64,000 nucleotides of DNA from positions 221,993 through 285,992 of the forward strand of contig JAGRES010000003.1 in NCBI GenBank assembly GCA_020446425.1, written 5' to 3'. The notes beneath the pieces are model-generated. The model was given only the letters and a program-made list of their open reading frames with translations, was not told where the DNA came from and searched no databases. The translations under genes were made by a program, and so were the position numbers. Shown here one piece after another: positions 39,588 to 47,095 of this stretch. How positions within the stretch are numbered: position 1 is the first letter of the stretch; each line of letters begins with the position of its first letter. The DNA is from Sphingobium sp. GTDB taxonomy: Bacteria; Pseudomonadota; Alphaproteobacteria; Sphingomonadales; Sphingomonadaceae.

Positions 39588-40063
39588 GATCCCGCGCGTT
39601 TATAGGTGATCTGCGCGCTGACCGTGCCGGTGCCGCCCGAGGGCGAGATCATCGCCTTCTCAACTACCACGCCCTGCGCTTCCAGCGACACGATCCACGC
39701 CATCAATGCGGTCGAGCGCGCACTGGCAATCGCCAGCTCTACCCGGTCATTGCCCTGTGCCTGAACGCGATCCAGCGTAAAACCGGCCTCGCCTGCGCTC
39801 TGCCCGACAATCTGCTCTACCGGCAGGCTGGACGCCGATGCCGCCGATCCGGCCTGCTTGATCAGCTCGACCTTGCGCAAGACAGAGCCATAGCGCTGCG
39901 CCGCATCCATATTGTCGAGCGCGGACTGGCGCAGCGCGCTCTCGACAGGGCGATATACGCACAGCCACAGGATCACGAGCGCAACCAGCACGCCCATGAT
40001 GATGAGCAGCACATGTTCGCGCGCCGTGCGACCGCTCCACCACTGCCGGAAACTTTCCATCAT
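39584..40063 (-). CDS. gspM: Type II secretion protein GspM
   Basis: Inner-membrane platform protein, partner of GspL. 159 residues: cytoplasmic start, one membrane helix (HVLLIIMGVLVALVILWLCV) and a ferredoxin-like periplasmic domain (VELAIASARSTALMAWIVSL, VVEKAMISPSGGTGTVSAQI). Assignment rests on this layout and on its place between gspL and gspN. A second ATG at 40060 is possible. Confidence 0.9.
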   Translation of the reverse strand: MMESFRQWWSGRTAREHVLLIIMGVLVALVILWLCVYRPVESALRQSALDNMDAAQRYGSVLRKVELIKQAGSAASASSLPVEQIVGQSAGEAGFTLDRVQAQGNDRVELAIASARSTALMAWIVSLEAQGVVVEKAMISPSGGTGTVSAQITYKRAGS

Positions 40064-41163
40064 GGCATCACCGTGATCTGGGCGATCACCCGCCCGCCCG
40101 GATCGGCAGAGGATGTCGCGGTAATGGTGTAATCCGCCGCCTGAATATCGAGCAGCACCTTGTTGATGTCGTCCGCTCGCGCCGAAGCCAGCGTGGCATG
40201 GACCAGCCCATCATCGCCCCGGCTGAGTGTGGTCAGGCTGACGCCCGGCGCGCCTTGCATCGCGGTCATCAGGCCCGCTGCCGGGCCGGTAAATCCGAAA
40301 CCGCCCGCGCCACGCTGGCTTAACATGCGATCCAGTTCTTCCTCTGCCAGCTTAGCGTCGTTCGCGGCGGGTAGAACGCTGCGCGCTGCTTCAACCGTCT
40401 TGGCGTCGAGGCGCGATGCGCTCCAGTGATATTTCGCGATCAGTGCCAGGCTAATCAGCAACGTGGCCAGCGCGATGAAGGCTGCCCACATGGCGAGACG
40501 CTTGAGGTAGCTGGCATCGACCCCGCTCTTGCGCGGCTTGGCGAATTCACCCGCGCGCAGGTTGATGGGCGGAGCCGCAAAGGCGCTTAGCACCATATGA
40601 TCGACATCATCCGCATTGAGCGCGTGGACCTGCTCGTCCGCCGTCAGAGGCCCCATCCATGGTTCGGTGGCACTCGCAGCGATGTCCTTACCGCGAATAA
40701 TATCTTCGCCGTTCAATTGAGCCCGTACAAACCCCACTTCGGGTTCGGCGATCAGCGCCCATGCAGGCAACATCACATCCGGATCGACACCTTGCTCGCG
40801 CGCCCATGCGATATAATGCGCGACATCGCTACGCGCCGCCACCGCGACATGGCCACCGTCACGCGCAGGCACGGTATGCAATCCGTCACTATCCTCGATG
40901 CTGGCCTCGCGCGCCATGCGGGCCGCAACCGTGCGCGCTTGGGCGGGCGTCATATCTGCTGGCAGGTCGACACGCCGCATCGTCACGCTGGAGGACGGAA
41001 CCACCAGCATGACCGGCATGTCATCGCTCACGCCCGCCTCCATACCCGCTCTGGCAGCGGCACCGGATCGCGAATCGATCTGCCCATCGATGATCTTCCA
41101 CCATACCGGTACGTGATCCGGCATCGATGGAACAAACAGGACGAAGCCATTTTCCGTGCTCAT
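40060..41163 (-). CDS. gspL: Type II secretion protein GspL
   Basis: Bridges the GspE ATPase to the membrane platform. 367 residues: actin-like cytoplasmic domain (FVLFVPSMPDHVPVWWKIID, VMLVVPSSSVTMRRVDLPAD), a membrane helix near 230-250 (LAMWAAFIALATLLISLALI) and a periplasmic ferredoxin-like domain pairing with GspM. It overlaps both neighbours by four bases. Confidence 0.92.
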   Translation of the reverse strand: MSTENGFVLFVPSMPDHVPVWWKIIDGQIDSRSGAAARAGMEAGVSDDMPVMLVVPSSSVTMRRVDLPADMTPAQARTVAARMAREASIEDSDGLHTVPARDGGHVAVAARSDVAHYIAWAREQGVDPDVMLPAWALIAEPEVGFVRAQLNGEDIIRGKDIAASATEPWMGPLTADEQVHALNADDVDHMVLSAFAAPPINLRAGEFAKPRKSGVDASYLKRLAMWAAFIALATLLISLALIAKYHWSASRLDAKTVEAARSVLPAANDAKLAEEELDRMLSQRGAGGFGFTGPAAGLMTAMQGAPGVSLTTLSRGDDGLVHATLASARADDINKVLLDIQAADYTITATSSADPGGRVIAQITVMP

Positions 41164-42140
41164 GGGCGCTCACCCCATGTCCTGCGCACCAGCCGGACCG
41201 GGCTGGATTGCGCATCATAGAGCGCCCATTGCCGCATTCGGGTTCCCCCAATCTCCACGTTCAGCTCAGCCCCAAACCACCGCGTTTTCAGGCGCACCTG
41301 CTGCGCCACTTCGGCAGGCGGCGTCAAGCCCTGTCGTGCTGAGACCGCCCAGAAATCGACAGTGCTGTCATAGCCTCCCGGAGGGCGAACCGCGAGCAAT
41401 GCACGCGCGCCGTCAAGCGTCAGCTTGCCGGGAATCAGCATGGCGAGCAGCGGCGCTTGCTGCGGCAGCAGCGTATTAACATTGATCGGCGACAAATCTG
41501 TTGAGGGCAGCGCACATATCCAGGGTTTCAGCAGGTTATAAACCGCTGGCGACACCCCTGCCACCGCGCGTAATTCGCTGGCGTCCGCCATCATGCGGTT
41601 GGCCGCGCGATAAGGGTTTTCTCCGCTTAGATAGGCCTCATCTTCCGCACCGCCCGGCTGTGGCACCGCATCACTGTCTATCCAGTCTGCCGCAGCAGCT
41701 GCGATCAGACGGCTATCGGGAACACCAAGCGCATCCATCAGCGCCGCGAACTGGCTGACGGCGATTGGGCGGGCTTTCAGATTGGCATCGCCTACCCCAG
41801 CGACAAGACTGTTGAGGTTAAAGCAATTGCCAGCATCATATGGCGCGATCGACGCTACACCGCCCGGAACCGGCAGCGCTTGCGCATGACCCATCCACCC
41901 GCCTTCCAGCGTCAGCTTACCCGGTTGTGCGTCCATCAACTCGCTCAGGCGCTTCTCGGCAAGCAGGCTGGCGCTGTCAGCATAGGCGCGTGCCTGATCC
42001 CCCGTCGCAGCATTGGCGGAAAGGCGCGAGGCGAGTGTCAGCTTCTCCAGCGATGCAGCGGCGATCACTGCCATTACCGCAACCAGCAGCAACACCGTAA
42101 GCAGCGCGGCTCCGCGTTCCTGTTCCCGAGGATCAGGCAT
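41160..42140 (-). CDS. gspK: Type II secretion minor pseudopilin GspK
   Basis: Large minor pseudopilin capping the pseudopilus tip with GspI and GspJ. 326 residues: short leader REQERG, then the hydrophobic helix AALLTVLLLVAVMAVIAAAS. It lacks the Glu5 of the other pseudopilins, as GspK proteins do. The following globular part contains the family's NLNSLV, LPNSRL-like and SPINVNTLLPQQAPLLAMLI segments. It overlaps gspJ by eight bases. Confidence 0.93.
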   Translation of the reverse strand: MPDPREQERGAALLTVLLLVAVMAVIAAASLEKLTLASRLSANAATGDQARAYADSASLLAEKRLSELMDAQPGKLTLEGGWMGHAQALPVPGGVASIAPYDAGNCFNLNSLVAGVGDANLKARPIAVSQFAALMDALGVPDSRLIAAAAADWIDSDAVPQPGGAEDEAYLSGENPYRAANRMMADASELRAVAGVSPAVYNLLKPWICALPSTDLSPINVNTLLPQQAPLLAMLIPGKLTLDGARALLAVRPPGGYDSTVDFWAVSARQGLTPPAEVAQQVRLKTRWFGAELNVEIGGTRMRQWALYDAQSSPVRLVRRTWGERP

Positions 42141-42861
42141 CGCCGCCCTCCTCTTTCACCGGATCGGCTTTCCCGAGACCCACACGGAATTGCAGGGTCA
42201 GCGGCGCTTCTCCGTTGCGGTTGATCGTCAGGCGCACTGCCGCCGGCAAGGATCGCGGCTCATGCGATTGCCATTGCTCGATCCATGCGCCGCTGCCGTC
42301 CCGAAAACCCATATCGAGCTGCTCGACATCGCCGATCAGCAATGCCGGTTCGCCGCCCGCCGCGCCATCGACCATGGGATAGATACGACGCTCCAGCTTG
42401 CCGCCGCGCAGCCAATATTCCACCTTCTGTATATCGGGCCGCGATGAATCGTCGAGATTGATCCAGCCACCGCGCACAAATTGCAGGAACGGTTCGCTCT
42501 CGCTCGGTGGGCGCGAGAAAAAGGCGGGCGCGAGCAGGCCGCTTTCGGTGCGGCTGATGCGCGGTATCGCCTCGCTCATATCCTGCTCAATCAACGCGAC
42601 AACGCGCAGCATGCCGCTCTGTTCGTCAAGATGCTCCGCCACCTGCCCTTGTGCGGACACCGCATTGCCCAGCAACATCACGCCTGCCGCCGAGAGCATC
42701 GCGAAAATCGTGAGCGCGACAAGCAGCTCGATCAGCGTGAAGCCGCGCTCGTTGGCACTCGATCGCGTCCCCGCGCAGGCGGGGACCCAAGGCCTCAAAC
42801 GCCGTACTCTCGAATCTGGGCTCCTGCCTGCGCAGGAGCACGAGAATCGCCCACACCTCAT
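42133..42861 (-). CDS. gspJ: Type II secretion minor pseudopilin GspJ with an inserted, extended leader
   Basis: 242 residues as encoded. The mature part starts FTLIELLVALTIFAMLSAAG, with a globular beta domain (FFSRPPSESEPFLQFVRGG, MVDGAAGGEPALLIGDVEQL). The leader is about 40 residues instead of about 12: MRCGRF, then the translation of a palindromic repeat (RRLRPWVPACAGTRSS), then NERG|FT. The ATG overlaps the gspI stop (ATGA), which fixes this start. Removing 84 bp would leave the leader MRCGRSSANERG. Since GspO removes the leader, the insert may be harmless, but a 40-residue leader may slow processing. Confidence 0.9.
   Translation of the reverse strand: MRCGRFSCSCAGRSPDSRVRRLRPWVPACAGTRSSANERGFTLIELLVALTIFAMLSAAGVMLLGNAVSAQGQVAEHLDEQSGMLRVVALIEQDMSEAIPRISRTESGLLAPAFFSRPPSESEPFLQFVRGGWINLDDSSRPDIQKVEYWLRGGKLERRIYPMVDGAAGGEPALLIGDVEQLDMGFRDGSGAWIEQWQSHEPRSLPAAVRLTINRNGEAPLTLQFRVGLGKADPVKEEGGDA
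42767..42845. repeat. Double-hairpin palindromic repeat element inside gspJ
   Basis: 79 bp with two hairpins, each with 8-bp perfect arms and 4-nt loops: GTCCCCGC (42767-42774) / GCGGGGAC (42779-42786) and GCTCCTGC (42820-42827) / GCAGGAGC (42832-42839). It is flanked by 5-bp direct repeats ATCGC (42762-42766, 42846-42850). It belongs by look to GC-rich repeats whose frames read WVPACAGT; copies elsewhere in the genome were not searched. Confidence 0.75.
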
Positions 42862-43232
42862 TGCTGCGCTCTCAGGAACGTGAGCACGGCGGGCGAACCG
42901 CCGCCGCCGCGCGCTGTGACCTGTATGTCGACGCGCACAATATCGTCGGCATCGGTAGCCGCCACCTTTTGCTCCCAACGCCATTGCCGCCCGGCGTTTT
43001 CCGCTTCTCCCTTGCTGTCGCCCATGGCCAGCGGGCCGGGCACGGTCTGCGCATCCACCATCAGATTATGCGCGACGATATGCGCGATCTGGCGCTCGCC
43101 AAGATTGGCCGTCGTACCGATGGAAACCGCCTGCAAGCGAATGAGCGCCAGCGCGGCGAGGCTGAACACCGCCAAAGCAACCATCATCTCCAGCAGCGTA
43201 AAGCCGCGCTCCAGATGTGTGCCCTTAGCCAC
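42858..43232 (-). CDS. gspI: Type II secretion minor pseudopilin GspI
   Basis: 124 residues, normal size: leader AKGTHLERG|FTLLEMMVALAVFSLAALAL with Glu5 of the mature form, then AVSIGTTANLGERQIAHIVA, W in QWRWEQKV and a final RVDIQVTARGGGGSP strand. The start is GTG at 43232, with GAAGGG nine bases upstream; it lies inside the 3' end of gspH (TAA 43225-43227). Together with J and K it forms the tip complex. Confidence 0.9.
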   Translation of the reverse strand: MAKGTHLERGFTLLEMMVALAVFSLAALALIRLQAVSIGTTANLGERQIAHIVAHNLMVDAQTVPGPLAMGDSKGEAENAGRQWRWEQKVAATDADDIVRVDIQVTARGGGGSPAVLTFLRAQQ

Positions 43233-43683
43233 CGACACGCACCCTTCCCGCACCATCGAGCGTAACCGGCATAGCCTCGCCATCGCGCTCCAGCACAATG
43301 CGCGCCGCCTGTGTCGGAATGCCGGTACTGTCAAAGCGCAGCATGATCCGGCCTTTTTCACCACCAACCTGCGCGCGCGTACCGCTGCGCCAACTGGTCG
43401 TGCGAAATGGCTTGTCCTCGCTCTGGGTCCACACACCGTCGCGATATCGCTCAAAGCCATAGGCCGAGGGCGACACCCATATGGCGACTGGCTGCGCCTC
43501 TATCACCGCATTGTCGCGCGCGGCGGCAAGACGTGCCGCGAAACGATCCGCATCGTCAACCAGCCGCCCGCGAGGATCGGGGATCGACAGGACCACCGCC
43601 GCCGACGCAAAACCGATAATTGCGATCACGACCATCAGCTCGACCAGCGTGAAGCCGTGCTGGGCGGAATGCCGCGAAGACAT
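43225..43683 (-). CDS. gspH: Type II secretion minor pseudopilin GspH
   Basis: 152 residues: leader MSSRHSAQHG, then FTLVELMVVIAIIGFASAAV, followed by DRFAARLAAARDNAVIEAQP, IWVSPSAYGFERYRDGVW and a C-terminal RMVLERDGEA-like strand (ARIVLERDGEAMPVTLDGAG). The ATG at 43683 gives a typical leader; the ribosome site is poor. A 105-bp palindromic element occupies most of the 142-bp gap to gspG. Confidence 0.9.
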   Translation of the reverse strand: MSSRHSAQHGFTLVELMVVIAIIGFASAAVVLSIPDPRGRLVDDADRFAARLAAARDNAVIEAQPVAIWVSPSAYGFERYRDGVWTQSEDKPFRTTSWRSGTRAQVGGEKGRIMLRFDSTGIPTQAARIVLERDGEAMPVTLDGAGRVRVGG

Positions 43684-43707
43684 AAAGCCATGCTTTTCAA
43701 CCTTAAT

Positions 43708-43812
43708 CCGTTCGGTTCGAGCAAGCTTCGAGCAAAGCCGAGAAGCTGTGTCGAGAACGCCTTTCTCGACTTCGGTTCTCGACGCACTCGAACCTCCGCT
43801 CGAAATGAACGG
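43708..43812. repeat. Palindromic repeat element in the gspG-gspH spacer
   Basis: Ends CCGTTC / GAACGG (43708-43713, 43807-43812). Inside, perfect pairs GGTTCGAG / CTCGAACC (43714-43721, 43787-43794) and GTCGAGAAC / GTTCTCGAC (43750-43758, 43775-43783). In mRNA this makes a long nested hairpin just 3' of gspG. The ends resemble those of the element at 58211-58328. Confidence 0.75.
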
Positions 43813-43825
43813 TGGAAGGAGAGTT

Positions 43826-44305
43826 TTATATCTCGCTGGAATAGATATCCGCATTGTCCGCTTCACCGCCCGGCTGGCCATCGGCTCCCAGCGAATAGAT
43901 ATCGAACGGCCCTGTCCGGCCCGGCGCAGAATATTGATAGGCGCGGCCCCAGGGGTCATCCGGCAGCTTCTTGATATACCCACCGCGACGATAGCGTTCC
44001 GGTTGCGGCAGGCTGGGCGGCGGCGTCATCAGCGCCTGCAACCCTTCCGTCGCATTGGGATAGGTCAGGTTATCGAGGCGATATTGCTCCAGCGCCTGCT
44101 CGATCGTCGCGATATCGGCCTTCGCCTTCTCAACCCGCGCGGTATCCGTGGCGGGAATGACGTTGATGGCGACAATGGTGGCCAGCAAACCGATGATCAC
44201 AATGACGACCATCAGCTCGACCAGCGTAAAGCCGTGTTCGGCGGCACGCCGGGCGGTCATGACGCCCTTCTTGACCAGTTTGCGTTTCTTATATGCGACT
44301 TTCAC
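43826..44305 (-). CDS. gspG: Type II secretion major pseudopilin GspG
   Basis: The main building block of the pseudopilus. Mature start FTLVELMVVIVIIGLLATIV, then the GspG-specific DTARVEKAKADIATIEQALE, YRLDNLTYPNATEGLQALMT, calcium-site and C-terminal PDDPWGRAYQYSAPGRTGPF with DIYSLGADGQPGGEADNADI. I used GTG at 44305 (159 residues, GGAG seven bases before it, 12 bp after gspF). ATG at 44260 would give a shorter leader (TARRAAEHG) and 144 residues and is equally good. Confidence 0.93.
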   Translation of the reverse strand: MKVAYKKRKLVKKGVMTARRAAEHGFTLVELMVVIVIIGLLATIVAINVIPATDTARVEKAKADIATIEQALEQYRLDNLTYPNATEGLQALMTPPPSLPQPERYRRGGYIKKLPDDPWGRAYQYSAPGRTGPFDIYSLGADGQPGGEADNADIYSSEI

Positions 44306-44316
44306 TTTTCTTCTCC

Positions 44317-45537
44317 TCAAAGCCCGGTGAGGCTCTGCAATTGCAATATGGGCAGCAGGATCGACAGGATGATCACCGCCACTATGCCGCCCATCGCAAT
44401 GATGATGATGGGCTCCAGCAAGCTGAGCGCGGCGGAGGTGAAATTGTCAAATTCCTGCTCCAGATAATCGGCTGCGCGTTCGAGCATTTCGTCCAGCCTG
44501 CCCGCGCTTTCACCACTCGCCGCCAGATAGACCAGCAGCGGCGGAAACACGCCCGCACGGCGCAGCGCGGCAGACAGGCTGCCGCCGCCGCGTATCGCCT
44601 CGACAATGCCCAGCGTTGCACGGCGCAGGACGCGGTTATGCACCGTTTGCGCGGTCAGTGCGAGCCCATCCATCAGCGGCAGGCGGCTGGCGACCATCGT
44701 GGCGAGCGTGCGGGCCATGCGCGCGGCATGCAGGTCGCGGATCAGGCGGCCGATGAGCGGCAAGCGCAGCAGCCAACCGTCAAAGCGCTCACGCGGGCCG
44801 TCCTGCTTCAACACCTGCCAGCCGATCAGGCCAGCGAGAATGATTGCGCCCAATATCAGCCACCACCAATTGGCGAGCAGGCCGGATATGCCGATCACGA
44901 TACGCGTGAGCAGCGGCAGGGTCTGGCCCACCGTGTCGAACTGTTCCACCACCTTCGGCACGACAAAAATCATCAGTGCCATAACGACGCACACGGCAAA
45001 CACCGCCAGTACCGCCGGATAGGCGACCGCGGTAATCACCTTGGACCGGATCGCCGCCTGACGCTCCAGCAATATGGACAGGCGGTCGAGAATGGTGCCA
45101 AGGCTGCCGGAACTTTCACCCGCCGATACCATCGCACGAAAGAGCGGCGGAAAGCTGCGCGGCTCGGCACCCATCGCTTCGGCCAGGCGCCGCCCCTCCA
45201 TAACGCCGCCATGGACATGGGAGATAATCGCGCGCGTTTCATCTTTCTCGCTCTGGCGCGAAATGGTGCGCAGCGATTCTTCGAGCGGGCTGACCTGCGA
45301 CAGCGTCGAAAGCTGGCGCGTGAACAGTGTCAGCTCCTTGTGCGACAGCCGGTTACGGCGCAGGGACAGCAGCGAACCTGAGTCTTTCTTCGCGCCTTCG
45401 CGTCCCGCTTCCAGCTTCACGACAAACAGTTTCTTGCCGTCGAGCTGCGCGCGCGCCGCGTCCGCACTATCGGCTTTCACCCGGCCCGCCTTTTCACGGC
45501 CCGCCGGGTCGATCACCACATAGTCGAAATCAGGCAT
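44317..45537 (-). CDS. gspF: Type II secretion inner-membrane platform protein GspF
   Basis: 406 residues with two repeated cytoplasmic helical domains, each followed by membrane helices (VITAVAYPAVLAVFAVCVVM, LLANWWWLILGAIILAGLIG and a C-terminal LLEPIIIIAMGGIVAVIILS). MPDFDYVVIDPAGREKAG and SAGESSGSLGTILDRLSILL, LPLMDGLALTAQTVHNRVLR are typical. GspF couples the ATPase to pseudopilus assembly. It overlaps gspE by eight bases. Confidence 0.95.
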   Translation of the reverse strand: MPDFDYVVIDPAGREKAGRVKADSADAARAQLDGKKLFVVKLEAGREGAKKDSGSLLSLRRNRLSHKELTLFTRQLSTLSQVSPLEESLRTISRQSEKDETRAIISHVHGGVMEGRRLAEAMGAEPRSFPPLFRAMVSAGESSGSLGTILDRLSILLERQAAIRSKVITAVAYPAVLAVFAVCVVMALMIFVVPKVVEQFDTVGQTLPLLTRIVIGISGLLANWWWLILGAIILAGLIGWQVLKQDGPRERFDGWLLRLPLIGRLIRDLHAARMARTLATMVASRLPLMDGLALTAQTVHNRVLRRATLGIVEAIRGGGSLSAALRRAGVFPPLLVYLAASGESAGRLDEMLERAADYLEQEFDNFTSAALSLLEPIIIIAMGGIVAVIILSILLPILQLQSLTGL

Positions 45538-47095
45538 CGACCTGCTCGTCGGCCTGACGGCGCGAGATACGGATCGCTTCCTCGGCGCTCGTTTCGCCGC
45601 TGCGGACCAGTGCTCGTGCGGCGGAACCCAGATTGGGCGCGTTGAGGAACGCCTGCCGCGCGATCAGCACCTCGTCGCAGCCTTCGTTGATCAGGCGGCG
45701 AATAGTGTCATCAATACGGATGAACTCGAACGCGCCGACCCGACCCTTATAGCCGGTGTGGTTGCACTCGGCGCAACCCTTGGCCTGATAAATCACTGTA
45801 CCCAGATCGAGGCCCAGCAGGGCGCAAGCAGATTTGTCCGCCTGTATCGGCTCGCGGCAATTCGGGCACAATCGGCGCACCAACCGCTGGGCGATCACCG
45901 CGCGCAAGGTCGAAGCCAGCAGGAACGGCTCGATCTTCATGTCTCGCAGGCGGGTGATTGCACCCACCGCGTCATTGGTATGCACGGTCGAAAGCACGAG
46001 GTGCCCGGTCAGCGACGCCTGAACGGCGATATCCGCCGTTTCCTTGTCGCGTATTTCACCGACCATCACCACGTCCGGATCCTGGCGCAATATTGCGCGC
46101 AGGCCCGCAGCGAAGGTCAGGCCTACCTTGGCATTGACCTGCGTCTGCCCCACCCCTTCGACCGCATATTCGACCGGGTCCTCGACGGTCAGGATATTGC
46201 GGCTGCCGTCATTAAGTTCACGCAGGCCCGCATAGAGCGTCGTCGTCTTGCCCGATCCGGTCGGACCGGTAACGAGAATGATGCCATTGGGCTCGTGCAG
46301 CGCTTCGCGGAAGATGCGGTCCGCCTCGCCCGACATGCCCAGCACATCGAGCGACATGCCCGCATTTTCCTTGTCCAGGATGCGCAGCACGACACGCTCA
46401 CCCGCGCGACTGGGCAGGGTCGAGACGCGCACGTCGAGCAGCTTGCCGCCCAGTGTCAGGCCGATGCGGCCATCCTGTGGCACGCGCCGCTCGGCAATAT
46501 CAAGCCGCGCCATCACCTTGATACGGCTGACCAGCACCGGCGCGACATGGGCGGGCATGCGCAATGTCTCGCGCAGCACGCCGTCGATGCGCATGCGCAC
46601 GATCAGGCCGGTCTCATAGGGTTCGATATGAATGTCGGAAACGCCCTGCCGCGCGGCCTCGGCGATGATGCCGTTGATCAGGCGGATGGCGGGCGCATCA
46701 TCGGCACTGTCGAGCAGATCCTCTGCCGTTGGAATATCGCCCGCGATCAGGTCCAGCTCATCCTCGCCCACATGCATCGACCCGGCCATGGCAGCGGCGC
46801 TGCCGTCCTGCGCATAATGGGCGGACAGATAGCGATCGAAAGCCGGTCCATCGACAAAATCGACATCGAAGCTCTGCGCCAGATGCCGCCGCACCTCCAG
46901 CAGCGCGACCGGATCTCCGCCTTCGCGAAAGGCTATACGTGCGCGGCCATCTTCGCTCTGCCCGATCAGAACCACGCCATTGGTGCGGGCAAAGGCATAG
47001 GGAATATCCACCGCGCGCGGCGGCGGCAGCGGCGACAGCGGTATGTGCGCTTCGCTTTCCTGCCCGAGCGGATCTGTGTCGCGCTCGTCGCTCAT
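45530..47095 (-). CDS. gspE: Type II secretion ATPase GspE
   Basis: Hexameric secretion ATPase. 521 residues: N-terminal GspL-binding domain, Walker A VTGPTGSGKTTTLYAGL, Asp box (TVEDPVEYAVEGVGQTQVN), Walker B-like RQDPDVVMVGEIRDKETADI and His box (SLTGHLVLSTVHTNDAVGAI). The tetracysteine zinc motif CPNC ... CAEC (about 420-460) is the GspE-type signature. It overlaps gspD by four bases. Confidence 0.97.
   Translation of the reverse strand: MSDERDTDPLGQESEAHIPLSPLPPPRAVDIPYAFARTNGVVLIGQSEDGRARIAFREGGDPVALLEVRRHLAQSFDVDFVDGPAFDRYLSAHYAQDGSAAAMAGSMHVGEDELDLIAGDIPTAEDLLDSADDAPAIRLINGIIAEAARQGVSDIHIEPYETGLIVRMRIDGVLRETLRMPAHVAPVLVSRIKVMARLDIAERRVPQDGRIGLTLGGKLLDVRVSTLPSRAGERVVLRILDKENAGMSLDVLGMSGEADRIFREALHEPNGIILVTGPTGSGKTTTLYAGLRELNDGSRNILTVEDPVEYAVEGVGQTQVNAKVGLTFAAGLRAILRQDPDVVMVGEIRDKETADIAVQASLTGHLVLSTVHTNDAVGAITRLRDMKIEPFLLASTLRAVIAQRLVRRLCPNCREPIQADKSACALLGLDLGTVIYQAKGCAECNHTGYKGRVGAFEFIRIDDTIRRLINEGCDEVLIARQAFLNAPNLGSAARALVRSGETSAEEAIRISRRQADEQVDA

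Noticed and set aside
42870-42984. Longer GspJ N-terminus reaching into gspI
   Set aside because: Those codons are inside gspI in another frame; the ATG at 42861 overlaps the gspI stop as in the rest of the operon.
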